Part shown: positions 8,651 to 16,378 of the stretch, in pieces
Layout: each line of letters opens with the position of its first letter
Numbering within the stretch: position 1 is the first letter of the stretch
Origin: Blastocatellia bacterium
GTDB taxonomy: Bacteria > Acidobacteriota > Blastocatellia > Pyrinomonadales > Pyrinomonadaceae
Direction: 5' to 3'
Length of the DNA stretch: 64,000 bases
Assembly: GCA_003488005.1 (NCBI GenBank)
Contig: DNND01000066.1
Location: forward strand, 70,313-134,312
The notes under the pieces: generated by a model
Seen by the model: the letters and a program-made list of their open reading frames with translations, nothing else
Databases searched by the model: none
Told to the model about the DNA's origin: nothing
Translations under genes and position numbers: made by a program

Positions 8651-8881
8651 CTCAGCGCCAAAGGCGCGAAATGCAAAAGCCTGGGGCATCGCCCCAGGGA
8701 AGTGCAGGCAGTGGATAACAGCGCTGAAGGCGCGGAATTTCCGTGTGACAGATAGACTCCTGGAAATTCAAAATAGTTCGTCGCGCTCTTCGTTATATCC
8801 GCGCTTTCAGCGCTTTCTATCTGAAGAGGCTTGTCCTGGGGCGATGCCCCAGGCTATTGCATTTAGCGCCCTTGGCGCTTA
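8651..8881. repeat. Dispersed palindromic element, copy B
   Basis: Same layout as the element at 2957: outer inverted arms 8651-8698 and 8834-8881 around inner arms near 8718-8745 and 8797-8824. The first 48 bases match copy A exactly, and the right arm differs at a few positions. No coding potential is seen. It occupies most of the space upstream of glyS. Confidence 0.82.
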
Positions 8882-8937
8882 GTTGAGCTCTACGATCCAA
8901 ACTAGGACACTACACCAGGATGGTCGCTGTTTTACTA

Positions 8938-8965
8938 TTCACGATTTACGATTTACGATTCACGC
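8938..8965. repeat. Heptameric tandem repeat, right partner
   Basis: Four units TTCACGA/TTTACGA/TTTACGA/TTCACGC, complementary to the array at 8574. It abuts the glyS start and creates a false in-frame N-terminal extension when read from the ATG-less upstream start at 8883. Confidence 0.75.
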
Positions 8966-8969
8966 TCTT

Positions 8970-10343
8970 ATGACAGCTCCTAACATCGAAACTATCGTTT
9001 CCCTCGCCAAGCGGCGCGGGTTTGTCTATCCCTCTTCCGAGATCTACGGCGGGCTGGGCAGCGCCTGGGACTACGGGCCGCTCGGCGTCGAACTTTGCAC
9101 CAACGTAAAGCAGGCGTGGTGGCGCTGGATGGTCTACGAGCGCGACGACATTGAAGGACTGGATTCGTCGATAATTCTGAATCGATTGGTCTGGAAGTAT
9201 TCGGGCCACGAAGACACGTTTAGCGATCCGCTGGTCGACTGCCGCGAATGCAAAACGCGCCTGCGTGCGGACAAGTTGAACGACGGTAAGTGTCCGAATT
9301 GTGGGTCAATGGATCTCACCGAGCCGCGTCCGTTCAATCTGATGTTTCGCACGCACGTTGGCGCTGCGTCTGAGGACGACGATTCCACCTTGGTTTACTT
9401 GCGCCCCGAAACCGCACAGGGAATCTTCATCAACTTCAACAACGTCTTGACGACCAGCCGGCGCAAACTACCTTTCGGCGTGGCCCAAATTGGTAAATCG
9501 TTTCGCAACGAAGTGACGCCGGGGAATTTCATCTTTCGCACGCGCGAGTTTGAACAGATGGAGATGGAATACTTTGTGCGACCCGGTGAAGATGAAAAGG
9601 TTCATCAGGAATGGATCGACGCCTGCCGCGACTGGTTCCTCGAACTCGGAATTGCCGGCGACAATCTGCGACTGTACGAACAGCCAAAAGAAGAGTTGGC
9701 ACATTACGCCAAACGCACCGTCGACGTTCAGTACCGCTTTTTCCCTGAGCGCGAAGACGCTGAGAAACAATGGGATGAGTTAATGGGCATCGCCAATCGC
9801 ACCGATTTCGATTTGCGCACGCATTCGAAGAAGCCGGAGGACGCGGAAGGGAAGCGCCTCAATCCTGATTCGACTGATGATTTGTCTTACTTTGATGAGC
9901 CGACAAAGGAACGCTTCTATCCATACGTGATCGAACCGGCGGCCGGCGTAAATCGCACTGTGCTGGCAGTGTTGATGGACGCGTACACTGAAAAGACGAA
10001 CGACAAAGGCGAGACTCGTGTGATTTTGAAACTGCACCCGTCGCTCGCGCCAATCAAAGCTGCAGTTCTGCCACTCGCCAAGAACAAGCCGGAGATTGTG
10101 GCGCTGGCAAAATCGATTAAGCGTTCGTTGCAACCGGCGTTGCGCGCGGTTTATGACGACACGGGTGGCATTGGCAAACTTTACGCGCGTCAGGATGAGA
10201 TCGGCACGCCGTTTTGCGTGACGGTGGACCATCAGTCGCTCGAGGACAACGAAGTAACCGTGCGCGACCGTGACACGTGGGAACAGGAGCGCGTCAAGGT
10301 CACGGAACTGGAAGAGTATTTGTTGAAGAGACTTAATAAGTAG
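8970..10343 (+). CDS. glyS: Glycyl-tRNA synthetase, single-chain (alpha2) type
   Basis: Charges tRNA-Gly with glycine. A 457-residue class II synthetase of the homodimeric kind, rather than the two-subunit bacterial kind. Visible: the N-terminal SLAKRRGFVYPSSEIYGGL, a zinc-finger-like CRECKTRLRADK...KCPNCG insertion, PRPFNLMF, motif 2 (IGKSFRNEVTPGNFIFRTRE), motif 3 (EPAAGVNRTVLAVL) and a C-terminal anticodon-binding domain. The start at 8970 (MTAPNIE) matches the family N-terminus. The longer frame from 8883 only translates the heptamer array (FTIHDLRFTIH). No strong ribosome binding site is seen before 8970. The stop codon is directly followed by another repeat array. Confidence 0.95.
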   Translation: MTAPNIETIVSLAKRRGFVYPSSEIYGGLGSAWDYGPLGVELCTNVKQAWWRWMVYERDDIEGLDSSIILNRLVWKYSGHEDTFSDPLVDCRECKTRLRADKLNDGKCPNCGSMDLTEPRPFNLMFRTHVGAASEDDDSTLVYLRPETAQGIFINFNNVLTTSRRKLPFGVAQIGKSFRNEVTPGNFIFRTREFEQMEMEYFVRPGEDEKVHQEWIDACRDWFLELGIAGDNLRLYEQPKEELAHYAKRTVDVQYRFFPEREDAEKQWDELMGIANRTDFDLRTHSKKPEDAEGKRLNPDSTDDLSYFDEPTKERFYPYVIEPAAGVNRTVLAVLMDAYTEKTNDKGETRVILKLHPSLAPIKAAVLPLAKNKPEIVALAKSIKRSLQPALRAVYDDTGGIGKLYARQDEIGTPFCVTVDHQSLEDNEVTVRDRDTWEQERVKVTELEEYLLKRLNK

Positions 10344-10441
10344 TTTCGAGTTTCGAGTTCCGAGTTTCGAGTTCTTGCGCTAAGCATTTGACAAAAATTG
10401 CGACTCTGGGACTCGAAACTCGAAACTCGAAACTCGAAACT
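10344..10441. repeat. Inverted pair of heptameric arrays
   Basis: The left array (10344-10371) is four units TTTCGAG/TTCCGAG, starting at the base after the glyS stop. The right array (10411-10441) is four units ACTCGAA, the reverse complement. The 39-base spacer between them can form the loop of a long hairpin. Confidence 0.8.
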
Positions 10442-10452
10442 GATTCTTAGTC

Positions 10453-10830
10453 ATGCCTATAGTTAAGAAGCGAAACGAACAAACGGAAACGCGTCTGCTG
10501 CTCGAGTCAGACGAGCCGGTCGAGTTGCCGCCCGCAGAAATCAACGACCGCGACGTCCTGGTCCAGTTTGAGAAGTTCAAACAATTCATTCCTGAGTTGC
10601 TGGAAGAATTGCGCGACGGTGTGCTGGCGGAGCCGGTGGCTGTAATGAACGACGGCTCGACATTCGCTATCCACGGCGATACGCGAACTTTTTGGGTAAA
10701 GCTCTGGCACGCCGCGGGTACCGACCTCACGAAAATCGATCGCGCGCAAGTCATTAGCTGCATCCCGTCAACGCAGGGTCTGCAAGTAATTGTTGAAGAT
10801 TACAGTGATGAGCAACTAAAAGAAGATTAG
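10453..10830 (+). CDS. Conserved hypothetical protein
   Basis: A 125-residue soluble protein with no signal peptide or membrane segment and no family recognised. The N-terminus is basic (PIVKKRNEQTETR), the middle is acidic and helical (FEKFKQFIPELLEELRDGV), then a beta-rich part (VAVMNDGSTFAIHGDTRTFWV), and the tail is acidic (EDYSDEQLKED). Normal codon use and the position between two tRNA-related genes (glyS, cca) in the same direction support a real gene. No ribosome binding site stands out. Function unknown. Confidence 0.65.
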   Translation: MPIVKKRNEQTETRLLLESDEPVELPPAEINDRDVLVQFEKFKQFIPELLEELRDGVLAEPVAVMNDGSTFAIHGDTRTFWVKLWHAAGTDLTKIDRAQVISCIPSTQGLQVIVEDYSDEQLKED

Positions 10831-10860
10831 CTTGCGCCAAACTTGCCGCCTGGCCAAAAC

Positions 10861-10997
10861 AGCGGGGGCATGCCCACCTTCCTGACCACGAGCTAATCGA
10901 AGCTGAGTTCCTGAGATTTGGTGGAGAGGCCTTCAAGGTCTAATCTACCAAACTGATCGAAAATCTCTCAGGTCGGGAAGGCGGGCATGCCCCCGCT
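10861..10997. repeat. MITE-like inverted repeat element
   Basis: Terminal inverted repeats of 27 bp with two mismatches (10861-10887 and 10971-10997; core AGCGGGGGCATGCCC) plus inner complementary segments CTGAGATTT (10911) and AAATCTCTCAG (10960). No open frame inside. Its right end lies 10 bases before the cca start codon. Confidence 0.75.
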
Positions 10998-11007
10998 CTT
11001 TGTTACG

Positions 11008-12426
11008 ATGTCACGTTTGATTTCAGAAAATCTCATTCCCAACAAGGTTGTCGCTTTGGCTAAGGCAGTTTGCGACGCCGGTGGTCGGGCGCTGTTGGTC
11101 GGCGGCTGTGTGCGCGATCTGCTGATGCAGATCGAGCCGAGCGATTGGGACTTGGAAGTTTACGGTGTCGAACCGCTTAAGCTGCGCGCGCTGCTCGATG
11201 AGTTTGGCCCGGTCAATGTCGTTGGCGAAGCTTTCACTGTTTACAAACTCGGATCCAATCTGGACGTTTCGCTGCCGCGGCGCGAGCGAAAATTAGGCCG
11301 CGGCCACCGCGCTTTTGCGATTGAAGGCGACCCGGCGATGTCCATCGAAGACGCGACCCGCCGCCGCGATTTCACTATCAATGCAATTTTGCAGGATCCG
11401 TTAACTGAAGAACTCATCGATCCTTTTAATGGTCGTGCGGATATCGCGGCTGGACTTCTGCGCGTTGTTTCGAACGAGACCTTTGCTGAAGACAGTTTGC
11501 GCGTCTTGCGAGCCGCACAGCTTGCCGCGCGTTTTGAATTCGAAATTGAGGCCACCACAATCGAGCTTTGTCGCGGGATTGATTTGTCTGATCTGCCCGC
11601 TGAACGAGTATGGGGCGAAGTTGAAAAACTGCTGATGCGTTCGCGCCGTCCATCGCTGGGACTGAAATGGCTGCGCGACTTGGGTGCCCTCGATCAATTG
11701 TTTCCGGAAATCAGAGCGCTGATCGACGTGCCGCAGGATCCGGAGTGGCATCCGGAAGGCGACGTGTTTGTTCACACTGGTTTGGTCATCGATGGCGCAC
11801 GCAAGTTGATTGACGACCTGCCTTATGCGAAACAGATCACAGTCATGCTGGCCGCGTTGGCCCACGACTTTGGCAAGCCGGCGACGACTGAGTTCGTTGA
11901 GGGACGACTTCGTTCCCGCGGTCATGAAGAAGCGGGTGTAGCGCCGACGGAAAAATTTCTGAATCGACTGAACATCCATACGCTCGACGGTTACGACGTG
12001 CGCGCGCAGGTAATTGCGCTGGTGCGCGAGCATTTGAAGCCGGGTGAATTCTTCAAAAAGCGCGATGAGGTTGGCGATGGCGCGTTTCGCCGGCTGGCGC
12101 GGAAGTGTGAACTGGATTTGTTGTATCGGGTCGCGAAAGCCGATTCGCTGGGGCGCAATGCTGATTGGGTGCCGCGCGAAAAGTGGTACGGCTCAGAAGC
12201 GCAGGAATGGTTTATTCAGCGAGCTCGCGAATTGGCTGTAGAGCAACAACCGCCTGCACCAATATTACTTGGGCGACACTTACTTGACATGGGGCTGTCG
12301 CCTGGTCCAAGAGTGGGCGAGATCACAAAAGCGGTTTACGAAATGCAACTCGATGGCCGCGTCCGCACCCTCGATCAGGGAGTATTGGCTGCGAAAGAGT
12401 TATTAGCCGCAGATGAACGCGGATAA
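11008..12426 (+). CDS. cca: CCA-adding-type tRNA nucleotidyltransferase with HD domain
   Basis: A 472-residue class II nucleotidyltransferase of the CCA-adding/poly(A) polymerase family, which builds or repairs tRNA 3' CCA ends. This fits the tRNA-Ile in the window, which does not encode CCA. Visible: GGCVRD and DWDLEVY (metal-binding aspartates), RRRDFTINAIL, the neck (AEDSLRVLRAAQLAARF), and an HD domain (LAALAHDFGKPAT) as in bacterial Cca phosphohydrolase variants. The start at 11008 (MSRLISENL) is chosen because the upstream extension from 10987 is encoded by the MITE-like repeat. The last residues (AADERG) and the stop codon come from an intergenic repeat, so the C-terminus is probably not ancestral. 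Poly(A) polymerase activity cannot be excluded. Confidence 0.88.
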   Translation: MSRLISENLIPNKVVALAKAVCDAGGRALLVGGCVRDLLMQIEPSDWDLEVYGVEPLKLRALLDEFGPVNVVGEAFTVYKLGSNLDVSLPRRERKLGRGHRAFAIEGDPAMSIEDATRRRDFTINAILQDPLTEELIDPFNGRADIAAGLLRVVSNETFAEDSLRVLRAAQLAARFEFEIEATTIELCRGIDLSDLPAERVWGEVEKLLMRSRRPSLGLKWLRDLGALDQLFPEIRALIDVPQDPEWHPEGDVFVHTGLVIDGARKLIDDLPYAKQITVMLAALAHDFGKPATTEFVEGRLRSRGHEEAGVAPTEKFLNRLNIHTLDGYDVRAQVIALVREHLKPGEFFKKRDEVGDGAFRRLARKCELDLLYRVAKADSLGRNADWVPREKWYGSEAQEWFIQRARELAVEQQPPAPILLGRHLLDMGLSPGPRVGEITKAVYEMQLDGRVRTLDQGVLAAKELLAADERG

Positions 12427-12516
12427 ACGCGGATTCAGAAAGTCATGAACCAGCTGCTGACCCATTTTTATTGCCTTGCTTTTTCAGATCCGCGTTTATC
12501 TGCGTTCATCCGCGGC
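12406..12516. repeat. Inverted pair of 10-bp-period repeats at the convergent 3' ends
   Basis: The left array (12406-12437) is built from AACGCGGAT/AAACGCGGAT units. The right array (12485-12516) is its inverted copy (CGCGTTTATCTGCGTTCATC). Each overlaps the end of one of the two converging genes, encoding AADER before each stop. Confidence 0.8.
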
Positions 12517-13689
12517 AAAAAGTCCTTCTAACTTTGGCTGTTGTTGGGTGACGCAATGAATCGTTCCCATGCCCCACACCAATGGCTCACAATTTATGCC
12601 CACCACTCTTCGATCCGGAAAGACTTGTTCTAAAGTTTCCAGCGCCCGCTGATCGTTGGCATGGCCAAACACCGGCGCGAGTACGACGTTGTTGGCGACA
12701 TAGAAATTTGCGTATGACGCGGGCAGACGTTCTAGGTTGCGCTTGCCAGTGCCAGCGCCGCCAACCACGCCGGGCATTGGCAGCGTTAGGATTTCAAATC
12801 TGCGGCCGCGCGCGTCAGTCATCTTTTGCAGGCGCTTAAGGTTGTCTTGCAGCAACTCGTAATTTGCATCCACCGGATCGTCTTCGACGGCGCAGATGAT
12901 TGTGTCCTCAGCAACAAACCGCGCGATGTCGTCAATGTGTCCGTCAGTGTCGTCGCCAACAATTCCTTCGCCCAACCACAAAACTTTTTCGATGCCCAGG
13001 TAATCTTTCAGATACTGCTCAATTTCAGATCTGTTTAGCTGAGGATTGCGATTCGGATTCAGCAAACATTGCTCGGTCGTCAAAACGCAGCCAGCGCCGT
13101 TCACTTCAATTGAGCCGCCTTCCATCACGATGCCGGGTTCGAAGCGCGGCACTTTCAATAAGCTCTCAAGACGTTGGGGAATCGCATCATCCTGCTTCAG
13201 CTCTTCATACTTATTTCCCCAGGCGTTGAAGATCCAATCGTTGAAGGCGAGCCGCTGTCCGTCCTCTTGTCCGATAAACTCTAGTTTGTCGTTTGCTTGC
13301 CCAGGAGGCTTCGATGATGCGTCAGCGACAAACTGAAGTTTATGGGACACTTCGGACACTAAAAAGTTTGGACCATAGTCGCGTATCCAGGAATCGACGG
13401 TAGGGATGCGATGAAAGCGAATATTCTCGGCGCCGGCAAACGTGCAACGCGCGCGAACCGACCGTTCAGTCTCTTCATCATCAACCAGCAGACTTACAGT
13501 CTCGTTGGGCGCGAGCGCCGCCATCATCTGCAGGAAAATATTTTCAACCTGCGGCACGCGGCCGGGCCAGGTCTCAGGATCCTTGGGCCAGGAAAGCCAG
13601 GTGGCTTGATGCGCGCGCCACTCGGCCGGCATGTAGAATCCGAGTTCGGCAGGCGTTTTGTTTGCGAAGTCAGCCGGTAGGTCAGTCAT
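12496..13689 (-). CDS. aguA: Agmatine deiminase
   Basis: Hydrolyses agmatine to N-carbamoylputrescine and ammonia. A 397-residue member of the guanidino-group-modifying (pentein) family. Visible: the N-terminal GFYMPAEWRAHQATWLSWP, WIRDYGP (about 100), EGGSIEVNG, GDDTDGHIDD (catalytic Asp/His) and GMGTIHCVTQQQP with the nucleophilic cysteine near residue 378. An insertion of about 35 residues (about 112-146) follows the WIRDYGP strand. Its start overlaps the stop of the small membrane-protein gene by four bases (ATGA), so it is translationally coupled in the operon aguB / membrane protein / aguA. The final AADERR is encoded by an invading repeat. Confidence 0.95.
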   Translation of the reverse strand: MTDLPADFANKTPAELGFYMPAEWRAHQATWLSWPKDPETWPGRVPQVENIFLQMMAALAPNETVSLLVDDEETERSVRARCTFAGAENIRFHRIPTVDSWIRDYGPNFLVSEVSHKLQFVADASSKPPGQANDKLEFIGQEDGQRLAFNDWIFNAWGNKYEELKQDDAIPQRLESLLKVPRFEPGIVMEGGSIEVNGAGCVLTTEQCLLNPNRNPQLNRSEIEQYLKDYLGIEKVLWLGEGIVGDDTDGHIDDIARFVAEDTIICAVEDDPVDANYELLQDNLKRLQKMTDARGRRFEILTLPMPGVVGGAGTGKRNLERLPASYANFYVANNVVLAPVFGHANDQRALETLEQVFPDRRVVGINCEPLVWGMGTIHCVTQQQPKLEGLFAADERR

Positions 13690-13943
13690 GATTCAATGGC
13701 CGGGGATCGAAAATATCGGCAGAGGCCGAACAGGCTGATGACGACCCAGATGGCTTCCATGATAAAAGCCGAAAGATTGAAGTTGAAGATTAGTGAGAAG
13801 ATGATCAGACCCGCGCCGACGGCATTCAAAAGCGAATAGCTGAGCGAGTTACTGCTGATACGATTGAGCTGGAGCAATAGGTAGTCGATGATGATGAGCA
13901 CGACGCCGATGTTGCCGAGAAAATCGGTCAAGCCGTATTTCAT
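13686..13943 (-). CDS. Small membrane protein, CBU_0592-like
   Basis: An 85-residue protein with three predicted hydrophobic segments (about 8-24, 38-54, 58-75), including NAVGAGLIIFSLIFNFNLSAF and EAIWVVISLFGL. The pattern matches the small CBU_0592-type integral membrane family, whose function is not established. It lies between aguB (3-base gap) and aguA (4-base overlap), so it is co-translated with the putrescine pathway. A link to transport of agmatine or putrescine is only a guess from position; three segments are few for a classical transporter. Confidence 0.75.
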   Translation of the reverse strand: MKYGLTDFLGNIGVVLIIIDYLLLQLNRISSNSLSYSLLNAVGAGLIIFSLIFNFNLSAFIMEAIWVVISLFGLCRYFRSPAIES

Positions 13944-13946
13944 GTT

Positions 13947-14828
13947 CTATTCACCATAACGGAGTTGCAGTCCCTGATAAGCATCGATGCGGCGATCGCG
14001 CAGGAAGGGCCAGTTTTGGCGCGTCTCCTCCAGCTTGTTCAAATCGCACTCGACAACCAGGACTTCTTCTTTGTCAGCCGACGCCTTGGCGATGATGCGG
14101 CCGAACGGATCGGCGACGAACGACTGGCCCCAGAAATTTAATTTACCTTCGCGCCCGACGCGGTTAACCACGATGACATATATTCCGTTTGCGATCGCGT
14201 GCGCGCGTTGAATTGTTTCCCAGGCTGAATGCTGCGCCTCGTTCATCTCCGGTTCCTCGTCGGGAAGCCAGCCGATTGCGGTGGGATAGAACAAAAATTC
14301 GGCGCCGGACAAAGCAGTCAATCGGGCGGCTTCGGGAAACCACTGGTCCCAGCAAACGAGCGTACCCACTTTTCCGTATTTCGTATCGTGACTTTGAAAG
14401 CCCAGATCGCCCGGCGTGAAATAAAACTTTTCGTAGTAAAGCGGGTCGTCAGGAATGTGCATCTTGCGATACTTGCCGGCAATTTTTCCATCAGCGTCGA
14501 TCATTACGGCGGTGTTGTGATAAACGCCGGCCGCGCGTTTCTCAAACAGCGAAGCGACGATGACAACCTTCTTTGCTTTTGCCACTTTACTCAGCGCGTC
14601 GGTGGTGGGCCCGGGAATTGTTTCGGCTAACTTGAAAAGCTCGATGTCTTCAGTCTGGCAAAAATACTGCGAACGAAAAAGCTCCTGAAGGCAGATAATC
14701 TGCGCGCCTTGTTTTGCCGCGTCGCCGATGCGCGCAATCGCTTTTTTTAAGTTGGCTTCCGGCTTCTGATCACAGCTCATTTGGATCAGACCAACTTTAA
14801 CAATGTTCGACTTACTCTTTTTCGCCAT
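13947..14828 (-). CDS. aguB: N-carbamoylputrescine amidase
   Basis: Hydrolyses N-carbamoylputrescine to putrescine, CO2 and ammonia, the step after agmatine deiminase. A 293-residue carbon-nitrogen hydrolase (nitrilase superfamily). The catalytic triad is visible as Glu49 (CLQELF), Lys122 (KYRKMHIP) and Cys159 (LVCWDQWFPEA). IGWLPDEEP and the C-terminal RRIDAYQGL are typical of AguB. First gene of the minus-strand operon with the small membrane protein and aguA. Together they convert agmatine to putrescine; no arginine decarboxylase is in the window. Confidence 0.94.
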   Translation of the reverse strand: MAKKSKSNIVKVGLIQMSCDQKPEANLKKAIARIGDAAKQGAQIICLQELFRSQYFCQTEDIELFKLAETIPGPTTDALSKVAKAKKVVIVASLFEKRAAGVYHNTAVMIDADGKIAGKYRKMHIPDDPLYYEKFYFTPGDLGFQSHDTKYGKVGTLVCWDQWFPEAARLTALSGAEFLFYPTAIGWLPDEEPEMNEAQHSAWETIQRAHAIANGIYVIVVNRVGREGKLNFWGQSFVADPFGRIIAKASADKEEVLVVECDLNKLEETRQNWPFLRDRRIDAYQGLQLRYGE

Positions 14829-14849
14829 GGAAGAATTATAACAAAGGCT

Positions 14850-15009
14850 TTACGGCTTCGCCGCCTTCCGTGCGGAAAGGCTGTGCCTTTCCGGCAAGTA
14901 CTTGCTGATTCCGAGGCTGCGCCTCGAATCTACTGAGGCGTAGCCTCAAGACCTAGTGATCCAGCCGGAAAGGCAGAGCCTTTCCGCACAGAAGGCGGCG
15001 GAGCCGCAA
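14850..15009. repeat. Long imperfect hairpin repeat
   Basis: Arms at 14850-14894 and 14965-15009 are inverted copies (CGGCTTCGCCGCCTTC, GGAAAGGC...GCCTTTCC). Between them are smaller hairpins (GAGGCTGCGCCTC; TGAGGCGTAGCCTCA). It lies in the divergent aguB / acyl-CoA dehydrogenase spacer. No terminator T tract and no coding frame. Confidence 0.75.
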
Positions 15010-15079
15010 GTGACCCTTCCAGTTGGATCAGTTAAGATGTGCGGTCGTTTTGAATCTTCTATTTTGAGAGACATGGAAA

Positions 15080-16282
15080 ATGATCGACTTTGAGCTGACC
15101 GAAGATCATAAAGCGCTGATTCAAACCGTGCGCGAGTTTGCGCAGAAGGAAGTTGCGCCCTACATCAAAGAATGGGACGAGAAACAACATTTCGAGCGCG
15201 GCATATTTGAAAAAATGGCGGCGCTGAATCTGCTGGGCGTTTGTATTCCTGAAGAATACGGTGGCGCCGGCTTTGATTACATTTCGCTCGGTCTGGTTTG
15301 CGAAGAGCTTGAAGCGGTTGACACGTTTCTGCGCGTGGCGATGTCGGTGCATACGGGGCTGAATTCACTAACGCTCTACGCCTGGGGCAGTGAAGAGCAG
15401 AAACAAAAATACCTGGTGCCGCAGGCAAAGGGCGAGAAGCTTGCGACCTATGGCTTGACCGAACCCGGCGCCGGTTCTGACGTTGTCGGCTCAAGATCAA
15501 CCGCGCGACGTGAAGGCGACGAGTATGTGCTGAACGGTGAGAAGATGTGGATCAGTTTGGCTGACACGGCGGACAACTTTCTCTTCTTCTGCTGGACGGA
15601 TGAAGAGAAGCGCCGCAACCGCGATCACTCGGGCATGTCGTGCTTCATTGTCGAGCGCGGGATGAAAGGTTTCACCTCAGGAACAATTCATGGCAAGTTG
15701 GGTATTCGCGCGGGTAACACAGGATACTTTTCGCTTCAGGACACACGCGTCCCGGCAGCGAATCGCGTCGGTGAAGAAGGCGAAGGTTTCAAGATCGCAA
15801 TGTTTGCGCTCGAGCAGGGCAGGTACACTGTTGCCGCCGGCGCGACGGGAGTGATTCGCGCTTCGCGTGATGCATCGGTCGCGTATGCGTTGGATCGCGA
15901 AACGTTCGGAACCAAGATCGCTAATCATCAACTCGTCAAACAAAAAATTGCCGAGATGGAAGCGGACTATCAAATGTCGCATCTGCTTTGGTTGCGTGCG
16001 GGTTATTTGAAGAACACCGGTCAACCAAACGGGCGGGCGACGAGTTTGGCTAAGTGGCAGGCAACGACGCGCAGCGAAAAAGCCGCGTCGATGGCGATTG
16101 AGGTGCATGGCGCGAATGGTTATTCAAACGACTATCCAGTTGAGCGCTACCTGCGCAACTGCAAAGCGGCGATCATCTACGAAGGAACGCGTGACATTCA
16201 CACGCTGATGCAAGCGGATTGGGCGTTAGGTTTGAAGAAAGAAAAGCCGGCGCGCAAGATATTGCCGTCCTGGAAATCGTAG
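15080..16282 (+). CDS. Acyl-CoA dehydrogenase
   Basis: A 400-residue FAD enzyme introducing the alpha-beta double bond in acyl-CoA during fatty-acid or amino-acid breakdown. The full three-domain fold is visible: FELTEDHKALIQTVREFA, YGLTEPGAGSD (FAD/substrate site), MWISLADTADN, FGTKIANHQLVKQKIAEM, the C-terminal GANGYSNDYPVERYLRNCKA, and the catalytic-base region IIYEGTRDIHTLMQ (Glu near 367). Substrate chain length cannot be read safely; short-chain or glutaryl-type enzymes share this pattern. GAGAGACAT lies just before the ATG. It stands alone, with no other beta-oxidation gene nearby. The stop codon sits inside a hairpin repeat. Confidence 0.92.
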   Translation: MIDFELTEDHKALIQTVREFAQKEVAPYIKEWDEKQHFERGIFEKMAALNLLGVCIPEEYGGAGFDYISLGLVCEELEAVDTFLRVAMSVHTGLNSLTLYAWGSEEQKQKYLVPQAKGEKLATYGLTEPGAGSDVVGSRSTARREGDEYVLNGEKMWISLADTADNFLFFCWTDEEKRRNRDHSGMSCFIVERGMKGFTSGTIHGKLGIRAGNTGYFSLQDTRVPAANRVGEEGEGFKIAMFALEQGRYTVAAGATGVIRASRDASVAYALDRETFGTKIANHQLVKQKIAEMEADYQMSHLLWLRAGYLKNTGQPNGRATSLAKWQATTRSEKAASMAIEVHGANGYSNDYPVERYLRNCKAAIIYEGTRDIHTLMQADWALGLKKEKPARKILPSWKS

Positions 16283-16344
16283 GACAGACATTCCTATCTG
16301 TCCGTTTCAACCTAACTGAGGACAGGCAAGAATGCCTGTCCTAC
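16279..16344. repeat. Hairpin repeat (GGACAG family) over the acyl-CoA dehydrogenase stop
   Basis: Two palindromic half-units, GTAGGACAGACATTCC...CTGTCC (16279-16303) and GGACAGGCAAGAATGCC...CCTAC (16320-16344), are inverted relative to each other. The TAG stop of the preceding gene lies in the first unit. Confidence 0.75.
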
Positions 16345-16378
16345 GAGAACTGTACGCACGCTCTGGAATTTCACGCGC

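Noticed and set aside
8883..8969. N-terminal extension of the glycyl-tRNA synthetase
   Set aside because: It only translates the heptamer array and palindrome end; the family N-terminus starts at 8970.
10344..10441. CRISPR array
   Set aside because: Repeat units are only 7 bp, contiguous without unique spacers, and inverted; no cas gene is present.
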